Shown: positions 33,298-42,266 of the stretch, piece by piece
Layout: each line of letters opens with the position of its first letter
How positions within the stretch are numbered: position 1 is the first letter of the stretch
Source: Pseudonocardia sp.
Lineage (GTDB): Bacteria; Actinomycetota; Actinomycetes; Mycobacteriales; Pseudonocardiaceae
Assembly (NCBI GenBank): GCA_025869365.1
Contig: JAOZVV010000005.1
Span: forward strand, 33,779-97,778
Direction: 5' to 3'
DNA: 64,000 nt
Position numbers and translations under genes: made by a program
The notes under the pieces: generated by a model
Database searches by the model: none
What the model was told of the DNA's origin: nothing
The model's input: the letters and a program-made list of their open reading frames with translations, nothing else

Positions 33298-35541
33298 GTG
33301 GGTGTGATGCGTGACGTGCGGCGGCTCGCCGTGTTCGGCCTGATCGCGGGGGTCCTCGCAGCCGGCGCGCTGTTCCCGGTCGCCGCCGGGGTCGGGTTGC
33401 TGGCCGGTGAGGTGAGCGATTCCGCGATCGGGTCGAATTCGGATCTGAAAAGCGGGAACCTGCCGTCCGCCACCACCGTGACCGATTCGTCCGGTGCGCC
33501 GATCGCCTACCTCTTCGACCAGTACCGGGTCCCCGTGACCAGCGACAAGATCTCCACGGCGATGAAGGCGTCGATCGTCGCCATCGAGGACCGCCGCTTC
33601 TACGAGCACGGCGGCTTCGACCCGATCGGCGCCGCCCGGGCGGTGGTCAACAACTCCAACGGCGGCGCGCAGCAGGGCGCGTCGACGCTCACCGAGCAGT
33701 ACGTGAAGAACTACGACCTCTACGTCGCCGCGAAGACCGACGCCGAACGGGAGGCCGCGGTGGCCCCGAGCTACGCCCGCAAGCTCAAGGAGGCCGAGCT
33801 GGCGATCAGCCTGGACCACGAGCTCACCAAGGACCAGATCCTCACCGGCTACCTCAACATCGTGTACTTCGGACACGGTGCCTACGGCGTGCAGGCCGCG
33901 GCGCAGACCTACTTCGGGGTCGACGCCGCGCAGCTCGACGTGCCGCAGGCCGCGCTGCTCGCGGGCATGGTCCAGAGCCCCGCGCAGTACGACCCCACCG
34001 CGCACCCGGACGCCGCGACCGGCCGGCGCAACATCGTGATCGAGCAGCTGCGGCTGCAGGGCTCGCTCTCCCCGCAGCAGGCGGCGGCGGCCACCGCGGC
34101 GCCGCTGGCCGTCAACGGGAACCCGGGTGTCCCGGCCGAGGGCTGCATCGGCGCGGGCGACGCCGGCTACTTCTGCGACTACGTGCTGTCCTACCTGAAG
34201 CAGTCGGGTTTCCCGACGGACCGGCTGGCGGATGGGGGCTACACGATCCGCACCACGCTGGACCGCAACGCCCTCGCCGCGGTGAAGGCCGCCGTCGACG
34301 GGCAGGTTCCGCCCACGCAGCCCCACGTCGCGGACGTGATGGCGACGATCGTGCCCGGCCAGGACGGGCACCGGGTGACCGCGATGGCGGCGAACCGCAC
34401 CTTCGGGAACAAGCCGGGCGAGTCCAGCTACGGGCTACCCTACGAGCCGGAGAACATGGGCGCCGGCTCGGTGTACAAGATCTTCACCGCGGCCACGGCG
34501 ATGGAGCAGGGGCTGGTCGGGATCGACACGATCCTGGACGTCCCGGCCAGCGGGTACACCTCGCCCATCTACCGCAACGGCGACGGGCGCCCGATCCCGG
34601 TCGGGAACGCCGGCACCTACCCGTCGACCCTCTCGCTGACCGATGCGCTGGCCCAGTCCCCGAACACGGCGTTCGTGAAGCTGGAGGAGAGCACCGGGAT
34701 CCCGCCCGTGGTGGACATGGCGGTGCGGCTCGGGCTCACCTCCCTCGCGGACACCCCGTACAGCGGCAAGAGCGGGACCCCGTCGATCGCGGACGTGATG
34801 AAGGCGCAGAACCAGGCGTCGTTCACCCTCGGCGTCACCCCGACCAGCGCGCTCGAGCTCGCGAACGTCGACGCCACCCTGGCGAGCCACGGCACCTGGT
34901 GCCCGCCCACGCCGATCGAGTCGATCACCGACCGCGCGGGGAACCCCGTCGAGCTCACCCAGCAGCCGTGTCGGCAGGCCCTGGACCCGGCGATCGCGGA
35001 CACCCTGATGAACGGGATGAGCAAGGACGACCGGCCCGGCGGCACGTCCGCGCCGGCGGCGGCCGCGGCCGGCTGGAACCGGCCCGTCGCGGCGAAGACG
35101 GGGACCACGCAGGAGTACAAGTCCGCCGCGTTCGTCGGCGCGACGCCCCAGCTGGCGGGGGCGGCGATCGTCTTCGACGACTCCAACTCGCCCAAGCCGA
35201 TCTGCGACGGCACCCCGCCGCGGAGCTGCGGGACCGGCAACCTCTACGGCGGCAAGGCCCCCGCGCGGACGGCCTACCAGGCGTTCGCCGAGATCCTCGC
35301 CGCCCAGCCGGTCGTGCCCCTGCCGGCGCCGGACCCGCGCTTCCTCAAGGGGAGCCTGGCGGACGTGGTGCGGGTCGCGCCCACGCCGCCGGCCGACGCG
35401 CCAGCCGAGGGCCAGGACCCCGGCGCCCAGGGTGGCCAGGACCAGGGGGGCCAGGATCAGGGCGGCCAGGACCGGGGCGGCCAGGATCAGGGGGGCCAGG
35501 ATCAGGGTGGCCAGGGACGGGGCGGCGGGGAGAACGGGTAG
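33298..35541 (+). CDS. Bifunctional class A penicillin-binding protein
   Basis: A 747-residue peptidoglycan synthase. A membrane helix near residues 10-35 is followed by a GT51 transglycosylase with AIEDRRFYEHGGFDPIGAA and GASTLTEQYVKN, then ILTGYLNIVYFGHGAYG. The transpeptidase has the three penicillin motifs: SVYK (in AGSVYKIF), SPN (in AQSPNTAF) and KTG (in AAKTGTTQ). The tail is a Gly-Gln-Asp repeat. The GTG at 33298 is used; GTG 33304 and ATG 33307 in the same frame are alternatives and none has a strong ribosome site. It is a paralogue of the PBP at 51866. Confidence 0.87.
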   Translation: MGVMRDVRRLAVFGLIAGVLAAGALFPVAAGVGLLAGEVSDSAIGSNSDLKSGNLPSATTVTDSSGAPIAYLFDQYRVPVTSDKISTAMKASIVAIEDRRFYEHGGFDPIGAARAVVNNSNGGAQQGASTLTEQYVKNYDLYVAAKTDAEREAAVAPSYARKLKEAELAISLDHELTKDQILTGYLNIVYFGHGAYGVQAAAQTYFGVDAAQLDVPQAALLAGMVQSPAQYDPTAHPDAATGRRNIVIEQLRLQGSLSPQQAAAATAAPLAVNGNPGVPAEGCIGAGDAGYFCDYVLSYLKQSGFPTDRLADGGYTIRTTLDRNALAAVKAAVDGQVPPTQPHVADVMATIVPGQDGHRVTAMAANRTFGNKPGESSYGLPYEPENMGAGSVYKIFTAATAMEQGLVGIDTILDVPASGYTSPIYRNGDGRPIPVGNAGTYPSTLSLTDALAQSPNTAFVKLEESTGIPPVVDMAVRLGLTSLADTPYSGKSGTPSIADVMKAQNQASFTLGVTPTSALELANVDATLASHGTWCPPTPIESITDRAGNPVELTQQPCRQALDPAIADTLMNGMSKDDRPGGTSAPAAAAAGWNRPVAAKTGTTQEYKSAAFVGATPQLAGAAIVFDDSNSPKPICDGTPPRSCGTGNLYGGKAPARTAYQAFAEILAAQPVVPLPAPDPRFLKGSLADVVRVAPTPPADAPAEGQDPGAQGGQDQGGQDQGGQDRGGQDQGGQDQGGQGRGGGENG
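35431..35520 (+). repeat. Six 15-bp repeats encoding Gly-Gly-Gln-Asp-Gln in the PBP tail
   Basis: Six imperfect 15-bp units (for example GGGGGCCAGGATCAG) encode GGQDQ-type pentapeptides. In-frame unit number changes would only alter tail length. The tail is flexible and probably extracellular. Confidence 0.85.
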
Positions 35542-35542
35542 C

Positions 35543-36766
35543 TCAGCCGACCCGGTCGAGGGCCTGGCGCAGGTCCGCGACCAGGTCCCGCGGGTCCTCG
35601 AGTCCGGCGGAGAACCGCAGGTGCCCCCATCTGCGGAACTCCTCGGGGTAGTACCGGTCCCGCTCGCCGTCCGGTGCGACGTGCACCACGAGGGACTCGT
35701 CGTGCCCCAGTGACACCGCGGACGTGATGATCCGCAGGGCGGAGACGAACCGGTTCTGGGCGTCCCCGTCGCCCCGCACCGCGAACGCCAGCATGCCGCC
35801 GAACCCGCCATCGAGGGTGCGGGCGGCGAGGTCGTGCTGCGGGTGCGACGGCAGGCCGGGGTAGGCGACGTAGGCGACGCGCGGATTGCCGTCGAGGAAC
35901 TCGGCGACGGCCTGCGCGTTGGCGCAGTGCCGGCCCATCCGCATCGGCAGGGTGACCGACCCGCGCATGATGAGCCACGCGTTGAACGGGCTGATCGCGC
36001 CGCCGACGTTGACCATCGCCTCCGCGCGGATCCGTTCGACCAGCTCGCCGCGGGCGATCACCGCGCCGCCCATGGCGTCGCCGTGGCCGTTGATGTACTT
36101 CGTGAGCGAGTGGACGACGAGGTCCGCTCCCTCGGCGAGCGGGCGCTGCAGGACCGGCGTGGCGAACGTGGCGTCGACCGAGAGCAGGGCGCCGGCCGCG
36201 TGCGCGATCTCGGCGACGGCGGCGACGTCGGTGATCCGGGTGGTCGGGTTGGCCGGGGTCTCCACGTGCACGAGCCGGGTCTCCGGCCGGATCGCGGCCC
36301 GCACCGCGTCGGGGTCGGAGGAGTCGACGAGCGTCGCGGTGATCCCGAACTTCTCCGGCAGGATCTCGGTGAGCAGCCGGAACACCGCGACATAGGTGAC
36401 GTCGGAGGAGACGACGTGGTCCCCGGAGCGCAGGAGCGTGAAGAACACCGCGTGCAGGGCGGCGACGCCCGTCGCCAGCACCACCGCCTCGACGTCACCG
36501 GGCTCGCCGGCGGTCTCCAGCAGCGCCAGCTTCTGTTCCAGCCACCCCTGGTTCGCGCCGCCGTTGCGGGTGTAGAGCGGCGTCCCGGTACCGGACCAGC
36601 TCAGCTCCGACGGGTCGTCGGGCAGGGCGTAGGAGTTCGCCATGACCACCGGGCGCCGGATCGCGCCGGTTCCCCGGTCGACGGCGTTCCCGGCGTGGAC
36701 GACCAGGGTGTCCAGGTGAAGGGGCGTCTCCAGGCGGTGGGGTGTGTTCTCGCGGGGTTCGGGCAC
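35543..36766 (-). CDS. Cystathionine gamma-synthase/lyase-like PLP enzyme
   Basis: A 407-residue member of the Cys/Met-metabolism PLP family. These enzymes act at the gamma carbon of cystathionine, O-acylhomoserine or methionine. Marks: TLVVHAGNAVDRGTGA, YTRNGGANQGWLEQKLALLE, ATGVAALHAVFFTLL, the SVDATFATP strand with the PLP aspartate, and the Schiff-base lysine in VVHSLTKYINGHGD (about residue 208). The C-terminal SLGHDESLVVHVA segment binds substrate. The choice among synthase, gamma-lyase and methionine gamma-lyase cannot be made here. Converges with the PBP, separated by 1 bp. Confidence 0.85.
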   Translation of the reverse strand: MPEPRENTPHRLETPLHLDTLVVHAGNAVDRGTGAIRRPVVMANSYALPDDPSELSWSGTGTPLYTRNGGANQGWLEQKLALLETAGEPGDVEAVVLATGVAALHAVFFTLLRSGDHVVSSDVTYVAVFRLLTEILPEKFGITATLVDSSDPDAVRAAIRPETRLVHVETPANPTTRITDVAAVAEIAHAAGALLSVDATFATPVLQRPLAEGADLVVHSLTKYINGHGDAMGGAVIARGELVERIRAEAMVNVGGAISPFNAWLIMRGSVTLPMRMGRHCANAQAVAEFLDGNPRVAYVAYPGLPSHPQHDLAARTLDGGFGGMLAFAVRGDGDAQNRFVSALRIITSAVSLGHDESLVVHVAPDGERDRYYPEEFRRWGHLRFSAGLEDPRDLVADLRQALDRVG

Positions 36767-36770
36767 CCGC

Positions 36771-37370
36771 TCATTCTGCGGTCGGCGCGCTCCAGCGCGG
36801 ATCGCGGCCCGCCAGGCCGAGCACCCGGTGGAACGGCGGCGCGTCGTCCGGGACGGGGACGACCGGGCCGAACAGCCCGCCGCGGTCCTGCCCGGGCTCG
36901 GCCATCGCCTCGACGAACCGCAGGCACGCGGCCACGCTCGCGGCGTCGACCCGGTACGCCTGCCCGGTGCCGCGGGCGAGGTCCCAGCCGTGCAGCACCA
37001 GCTCGTCCAGGGCGACGACGCCCATCGTCGACGCCGGCATCCTCACCCCGCCCGCGTCCGCCATGCCCTCCCAGGCGGCGGGATCGCGCCAGGCCTCGGC
37101 CAGTGCGTCGAGCCGGGCCGGCAGGACCGTGCGCCACCCGGGATCGAGGTCCGCACCGGACGGCACGGGCGCGGGGCCGTCCGTGACCGTCTTGCGCGCC
37201 GCGTCGGTGAACGCCCTGGTCAGGCCCATGAGGTGGTCGAGGACGGTCGCGACGTCGCAGTCCGACGGCGTCGGGTTCGCCAGCTGGTCGTCCGTGATCG
37301 GGGCCAGCAGGGCGGCGACGTGACGGGCCGCCGGCCCGAGGTCCAGGCGGGTGCTCTGCGTGGTCGTCAT
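36771..37370 (-). CDS. TIGR03086/DinB-like metal-binding protein (mycothiol-dependent enzyme fold)
   Basis: A 199-residue four-helix-bundle protein. Typical pieces are LDLGPAARHVAALLAPITDDQLANPTPSDCD (first helix and loop, shown only as landmarks), VLDHLMGL with a metal-ligand histidine, and ELVLHGWDLARGTGQ with a second histidine. Family members bind a divalent metal and some use mycothiol in isomerase or transferase reactions. The ATG at 37370 is chosen; an in-frame ATG at 37403 is possible. It lies 4 bp downstream of nothing on its own strand but immediately precedes the PLP-enzyme gene, with which it is probably co-transcribed. Confidence 0.72.
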   Translation of the reverse strand: MTTTQSTRLDLGPAARHVAALLAPITDDQLANPTPSDCDVATVLDHLMGLTRAFTDAARKTVTDGPAPVPSGADLDPGWRTVLPARLDALAEAWRDPAAWEGMADAGGVRMPASTMGVVALDELVLHGWDLARGTGQAYRVDAASVAACLRFVEAMAEPGQDRGGLFGPVVPVPDDAPPFHRVLGLAGRDPRWSAPTAE

Positions 37371-37430
37371 GTCCGGTGGACCGCTGCGACCGGGGAAACT
37401 CATCGCCGTCGACCGGGCCGGGAGAGCGCG

Positions 37431-37492
37431 TGATCATCACCTGCGGTACCTCCCGGCCACCGGCGGCCGGGATGTACCGCGGCTGATGATCA
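37431..37492. repeat. Long interrupted inverted repeat in a divergent intergenic region
   Basis: Three nested arm pairs match: TGATCATCA with TGATGATCA, GCGGTAC with GTACCGC, and CCCGGCC with GGCCGGG, around a 6-nt loop. It lies between two divergent starts (37370 and 37560), so it is not a simple terminator for either gene. It could be a regulatory structure or an operator cluster. Confidence 0.6.
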
Positions 37493-37559
37493 GCCGCCTC
37501 GGCGTGGCCTTCGACACCCGGTAGAAGTTCGGGCGGGACGGTACGGCACAGTGGAGGCC

Positions 37560-37889
37560 ATGACCGACACCGTCGCGCTGTCCGGACCCGGCCGGCTCTT
37601 CCGCATCGTCGCGATCGCCGAGGCCTGCTCCTGGACGGGGCTGCTCCTGGGCATGTTCTTCAAGTACGTCGTGGTGGGGAACGCGATCGGGGTGCACGTC
37701 TTCGGGCCGATCCACGGAGCGCTGTTCGTGCTCTACGTCGTGGTGTCGATCGTCGTCGCGCGGCTGCACCGCTGGGACCTGCGGACACTGGCGGCCGCAC
37801 TGCTCGCCAGCATCCCGCCGCTGGCCACGATCTGGTTCGAGCGCAAGGCCGCGCGCGAGGGGAAGCTCGCCGCGCCGGTCGCCGCCTGA
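37560..37889 (+). CDS. DUF3817 integral membrane protein
   Basis: A 109-residue membrane protein with three hydrophobic segments, about residues 10-35 (LFRIVAIAEACSWTGLLLGM), 48-68 (HVFGPIHGALFVLYVVVS) and 75-95. The pattern GRLFRIVAIAEACSWT matches DUF3817, a family widespread in actinomycetes and of unknown role. The ATG at 37560 lies only 2 nt after GGAGG, which is close; an in-frame GTG at 37551 is an alternative start. Converges with the SWIM gene, separated by 2 bp. Confidence 0.75.
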   Translation: MTDTVALSGPGRLFRIVAIAEACSWTGLLLGMFFKYVVVGNAIGVHVFGPIHGALFVLYVVVSIVVARLHRWDLRTLAAALLASIPPLATIWFERKAAREGKLAAPVAA

Positions 37890-37891
37890 GC

Positions 37892-38740
37892 TCAGTCCTG
37901 CGGGTAGCCGTGCAGCTCGTGGTAGGCCACCCGGAGCAGGTCCGTGACCCGGTGCCCGCGGATCTCCACCGGTAGCTCCGGGACCTGGTCCAGCAGGGCG
38001 CCCGGGCTCGTCACCGCGGGGGCGAACCGGCCCGCGTCGTCGAGTGAGGGGCCCGCGGAGAAGAACCTGTCCAGGGTGTCCGCCAGCGGGGGAGTGCCCT
38101 CCCCGGGCGCGGCGGGTTCCGCGGCCGCGGCGGTGACGCCGCGGCGGGTGCGCAGGTTCGCCAGCAACGTCTCCCGGTCCCGGCCGCGCAGGGCGAGGAC
38201 CTCGAACGGGTCCGCGTCGAAACGCTCGGCGAGGACGTAGAACACCGCTGCCAGGTGCTTGCACGGGACCGCGAAGTCCGGGCACGTGCAGTCCATGGAC
38301 AGGTCCCGCTGCTCGGCCGGGAAGAGGGCGAGGCCGAGCCCGGCGAACAGCTCCTCGATCTCCGGCGGCATCCCCCCGGCCAGCAGCGTCGCGGTGTACC
38401 ACGCGTCGTCCGCGAGGGCCTGCTCCGCGCGTCCCCACTCCTCCTTGCCCCAGGTGGGCACCCCGATCCGGGTCTTGTACGGGGTGGGCCGCGAGCCCTG
38501 GACCAGCGCGACGACCGCGCCGGCGTCCAGCTCCAGGGACACGATCTGCCCGGCCCGGGCGTAGCTCCTGCCGCGGGAGAGCCGCCCGCCGACCCCGAGG
38601 CCCTCCAGGACGGCGATGAACCGCGCCGACCACCAGGTGCGCGCGACGGACCCGCGGGTGCTGTTGATCTGGATGCCGCCGGTGACGCGGCGGGGCCGGG
38701 CGGAGTACCCCTCGTCCGCCCAGAACGGCTGGTCACTCAC
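37892..38740 (-). CDS. SWIM zinc-finger protein
   Basis: A 282-residue protein with a SWIM-type zinc finger CTCPDFAVPCKHLAAVFYVL (C-x-C...C-x-H, about residues 150-170). The N-terminal part GGIQINSTRGSVARTWWSAR and SYARAGQIVSLELDAGAV is typical of actinobacterial SWIM proteins. It overlaps the SNF2 helicase stop and start by 4 bp, a conserved pairing, so it probably assists the helicase on DNA. The molecular task of the pair is unknown. Confidence 0.82.
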   Translation of the reverse strand: MSDQPFWADEGYSARPRRVTGGIQINSTRGSVARTWWSARFIAVLEGLGVGGRLSRGRSYARAGQIVSLELDAGAVVALVQGSRPTPYKTRIGVPTWGKEEWGRAEQALADDAWYTATLLAGGMPPEIEELFAGLGLALFPAEQRDLSMDCTCPDFAVPCKHLAAVFYVLAERFDADPFEVLALRGRDRETLLANLRTRRGVTAAAAEPAAPGEGTPPLADTLDRFFSAGPSLDDAGRFAPAVTSPGALLDQVPELPVEIRGHRVTDLLRVAYHELHGYPQD

Positions 38741-41700
38741 TCGTCATCGACCGCCTCCGCGCCCAGGGCGAACACCTCGCGGAGCTCGCCGGTACCCAGG
38801 TTCCCGAGCCAGTCCTCGCCGTCACTGATCACCATGTCCGACAGTGCCTTCTTGGACTCGATCAGGGTGTCGATCCGCTCCTCGACGGTGCCGGGGCAAC
38901 AGAACTTCCGCACCTGCACGTTGCGGTGCTGGCCGATCCGGAACGCCCGGTCCGTCGCCTGGTTCTCCACCGCGGGGTTCCACCAGCGGTCCAGGTGCAC
39001 GACGTGGTTCGCGGCGGTGAGCGTCAGCCCCGTCCCGCCCGCCTTGAGCGAGAGCAGGAAGATCGACGGCCCGTCCGGGGACTGGAAGCGCGCGACCATC
39101 TCGTCCCGCTTCTTCTTGGGCGTGCCGCCGTGCAGGTAGAGGACCTCCTGGTCGAACCGGGCGGACAGGTGCGGGACGAGCATCGCGGCGAACTCGGTGA
39201 ACTGGGTGAAGCAGAGGACCTTGTCCCCCTCGGCGACGATCTCCCCGAGGATCTCCTCCAGCCGCGTCACCTTCCCGGAGCGCCTCCCGATCGGCGATCC
39301 GTCGTGCAGCAGCTGCGCGGGGTGGTTGCAGACCTGTTTGAGCTTGGCCATCGCGGCGAGGACGTTGCCGCGGCGCGCGATGCCCTGGCTGTCCTCGATC
39401 TTCTCCATCATGTCGTCCACGACCGTGCGGTACAGCGACGCCTGCTCGCGGGTGAGCCGGTACTCCTGCCGGATCTCGATCTTCTCCGGCAGGTCGTCGA
39501 TGACCGTGGGATCGGTCTTGACCCGGCGCAGCAGGTAGGGCCGGGTGATGCGGCGCAGCTCGTCCGCGGCGTCGTCGCTGCGGTGGCGTTCGATCGGGAC
39601 GGCGAAGCGCTGCCGGAACCGTTCGGGCGCCCCCAGCACGCCGGGGTTGAGGAAGTCCATCACCGACCACAGCTCGGCGAGCCGGTTCTCCATCGGCGTG
39701 CCGGTGAGGGCGATGCGGTGTCCGGCGGTGATCCGCCGGGCGGCCTTCGACGGCGCGGCCTGCGAGTTCTTGATCGCCTGCGCCTCGTCCAGGACCAGCC
39801 GGTGCCAGGGCAGGCTCTCCAGCTCCTCGATGTCCCGGGCGGCCGTGCCGTACGTGGTGACGACGATGTCCGTGCCGGTCAGCAGCTGGCGCAGTGCCTC
39901 CCCGAGGGGCCGGCCGATGCCGTGGTGGGCGTGCACGCGGAGCATCGGGGCGAACCTGGCCGCCTCCCGCTGCCAGGTGCCGACCAGGGACATCGGGCAG
40001 AGGATCAACGTGGGACCCGGTGCTGTGCCCGCTCGTTCGTGCGCCTCCAACGCCAGCATCTGGACCGTCTTGCCCAGGCCCATGTCGTCCGCGAGGCAGG
40101 CGCCGAGGCCGAGCGAGGAGAGGAAGGCGAGCCAGGACAGGCCGCGCTGCTGGTAGGGCCGCAGGGTGGCGAGGAAACCGGGAGGCGGGTCCAGCGGGGT
40201 GAGGGTGCGCTCCGCGGTGCCCTCGAGCAGGTCCCCGACCCAGCCGCGGGCCGCGACCGCGGTGATCGGCAGGGGGGTCTCCGGGCCCCGGCCCTGGGCG
40301 ATGGCCAGCAGCTCGGCGGCCGTGGGCGGGGCCGCCCGCCGCCGCTCCCGCTTGAGGAACTCCAGCCCCTTCGCCAGCGCGTCGGCGTCCACGCTCACCC
40401 ACTGCCCGCGCACCCGCACGAGCGGGGCCTTCGCCGCCACGAGCTCGGCGATCTCCTCCTCGCCCAGCTCCTGGTCCCCGACGGCGATCGCCCAGCGGAA
40501 CTGCGCGAGCTCCTCGCGGCCCAACCCGCCGCGCAGGATGACCCCGGGGGCCGGCGTGGAGCTGGTCGAGAGCCGCAGCCCGATCGGCCGGGTGCCGTTC
40601 CAGCCCGCCGGGAGCTGTACCCCGAAACCCGCGGCGACCAGCGCCGATGCGTCCTCGGTGAGGAACGAGTGGGCCGACGCCACGTCCAGGTCCACGTACG
40701 CCGGACGGGCCTGGCGCAGCGCGGAGGAGAGCATCGGGTAGACGAGCGCCGCCCGGCCGAGCTCGGCGAGCAGCAGCTCCTGCGCGGAGACGATCAGGCG
40801 GTCCGCGTTCCCGGCCCAGACCGCGTCCGCGGGCAGGATCAGGCTCGGGTCGTCCGTGGACTGGAGCTGGAACTCCAGGACCCAGCGGGTACCGTCGCCG
40901 GTCTGGTCCGCCTCGTCGGCCGCCGGGTCGGCGGGGTCGTGCAGGGTGCGCATCTCGACCAGTCGGAACAGGGCCCGGCCGGGGCCGGTCTCCTCGGTGC
41001 CGACCTCGTCCCACGCCCCGAGCGCCGCAGCCAGCTCGGAGATCTCCCGCTCCGGCGCGTCGAAACGGGCGTCCGCGCTGGTCAGCGCGCCGAGCCAGGC
41101 CTCGGTGGCGGGCAGGGAACGCGGTGCCCGGCCGCGCCGGCGCGGCACCAGGTCCAGCGGGACGTCCGCTCGGCCCAGCTGCTCGCGGACCGCGGCGTCG
41201 GTGAGTGTCGACAGCGCCGCGTCGACGAGGGTGGCGGGATCGCGCCCGGCGACGTCCCCGCCGCGGCGCTGCTCGGCCCGCGCGACCGGGGGCAGGCCCT
41301 CGACCAGCGCGCGCCGGGTGACGGCGTCCAGGCCTTGCACGATCGGCCGCCACCGGGCCTCCGGCCGCCCCCCCACGTGCCCGAGGGTGGGCCGGACCCG
41401 GCCGCGGGAGGCGAGCACCCCGGCGCACCGGGCGACGGCGCGCCGATGGGGGACCGCGGCGCCGTAGCGGACGTCCTCGGCCGGGTCCTCGAGCTCCGCC
41501 GGATCGACGACGACGCCCGGCACGCTCCACGGGCTCAGGCTCAGCTCACCGCTCCGCCGGGCCGCCGGCGTCACCCGGACCAGCTCGGGGGAGTCCACGG
41601 GACCGCTGCTGCGCGAGGGCAGCAGCATCGTGAGCATCGTCTGCTTGCCCGGATGGACGCCCGCGAGGGCGGAGGCGGGCAGCGCGAACGGATGCGGCCG

Positions 41701-41805
41701 CGCACTGCGGAGCGAGCGCCGCGACGTCGTCGACGGGCGGGAGCCGTCCTCGGCCCACAGCACGACTCCCCGCCCCGGGGACCACAGCGCATGGACGACC
41801 AACAC
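38737..41805 (-). CDS. SNF2-family DEAD-like helicase/ATPase
   Basis: A 1022-residue SWI2/SNF2 ATPase of the bacterial HepA-like type. The N-terminal 480 residues are the SNF2-associated region beginning VVHALWSPGRGVVLWAED. The motor then shows Walker A DDMGLGKTVQMLAL (about residue 570), VVTTYGTAARD, Walker B DEAQAIKNSQA (about 672), LTGTPMENRLAELWSVMDF, and helicase-C motifs including LSLKAGGTGLTLTAANHVVH and FRIGQHRNVQVRKF. It likely remodels protein-DNA complexes. The SWIM gene follows with an ATGA overlap. Confidence 0.9.
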   Translation of the reverse strand: MLVVHALWSPGRGVVLWAEDGSRPSTTSRRSLRSARPHPFALPASALAGVHPGKQTMLTMLLPSRSSGPVDSPELVRVTPAARRSGELSLSPWSVPGVVVDPAELEDPAEDVRYGAAVPHRRAVARCAGVLASRGRVRPTLGHVGGRPEARWRPIVQGLDAVTRRALVEGLPPVARAEQRRGGDVAGRDPATLVDAALSTLTDAAVREQLGRADVPLDLVPRRRGRAPRSLPATEAWLGALTSADARFDAPEREISELAAALGAWDEVGTEETGPGRALFRLVEMRTLHDPADPAADEADQTGDGTRWVLEFQLQSTDDPSLILPADAVWAGNADRLIVSAQELLLAELGRAALVYPMLSSALRQARPAYVDLDVASAHSFLTEDASALVAAGFGVQLPAGWNGTRPIGLRLSTSSTPAPGVILRGGLGREELAQFRWAIAVGDQELGEEEIAELVAAKAPLVRVRGQWVSVDADALAKGLEFLKRERRRAAPPTAAELLAIAQGRGPETPLPITAVAARGWVGDLLEGTAERTLTPLDPPPGFLATLRPYQQRGLSWLAFLSSLGLGACLADDMGLGKTVQMLALEAHERAGTAPGPTLILCPMSLVGTWQREAARFAPMLRVHAHHGIGRPLGEALRQLLTGTDIVVTTYGTAARDIEELESLPWHRLVLDEAQAIKNSQAAPSKAARRITAGHRIALTGTPMENRLAELWSVMDFLNPGVLGAPERFRQRFAVPIERHRSDDAADELRRITRPYLLRRVKTDPTVIDDLPEKIEIRQEYRLTREQASLYRTVVDDMMEKIEDSQGIARRGNVLAAMAKLKQVCNHPAQLLHDGSPIGRRSGKVTRLEEILGEIVAEGDKVLCFTQFTEFAAMLVPHLSARFDQEVLYLHGGTPKKKRDEMVARFQSPDGPSIFLLSLKAGGTGLTLTAANHVVHLDRWWNPAVENQATDRAFRIGQHRNVQVRKFCCPGTVEERIDTLIESKKALSDMVISDGEDWLGNLGTGELREVFALGAEAVDDE

Positions 41806-41945
41806 GGCGTCAGGCTACGGCGACCCCCCGACACTTTCCGCCCGCCCACGACCGGACGTGAGTCGGCACCTCCCGTCCCTCCGCCGTCTCCGCCGCGGAA
41901 CGCGGGGAGCGCACACTCGGCCGACGGAAGGCACCGACCCGCGGA

Positions 41946-42266
41946 TCAGAGCTGGTAGCGCTCCCGTACGGCCTCGGGGACGAGGTCGACGTAGTCCGGG
42001 TGCTTACCGATCCAGGACCGGATGAAGGGGCAGTCCGGGTAGACGTCGAGCTCGCGCTTGCGCACCGCGTCCAGGGCCGCCCGCGCGAGCTTCCCGCCGA
42101 GGCCCTGACCGCCGAACTCGTCGTGGATCACGGTGTGGGTGAAGGTGATCCGCCCCGGCTTGAGGGCGTAGTCCGCGTAGCCCGCGAGCTTCCCGCCCAC
42201 GTGGATCTCGAAGCGGGACCACTCGGCGACGTCCAGCACCTGCGGTTCTGTCACGGCATCGGTCAT
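41946..42266 (-). CDS. GNAT-like (YjdJ-type) N-acetyltransferase
   Basis: A 106-residue short acetyltransferase-fold protein: FEIHVGGKLAGYADYAL, ITFTHTVIHDEFGGQGLGGK (acetyl-CoA pyrophosphate loop GQGLGGKL, about residue 55) and PFIRSWIGKHPDY. It matches the small YjdJ/PF14542 group rather than full-length GNATs. The ATG at 42266 overlaps the pirin stop by 4 bp, so the two are co-transcribed. Substrate unknown. Confidence 0.8.
   Translation of the reverse strand: MTDAVTEPQVLDVAEWSRFEIHVGGKLAGYADYALKPGRITFTHTVIHDEFGGQGLGGKLARAALDAVRKRELDVYPDCPFIRSWIGKHPDYVDLVPEAVRERYQL

Noticed and set aside
38926..41958. Long plus-strand open frame opposite the SNF2 gene
   Set aside because: The minus strand encodes complete helicase motifs; the opposite frame is low-complexity and motif-free.
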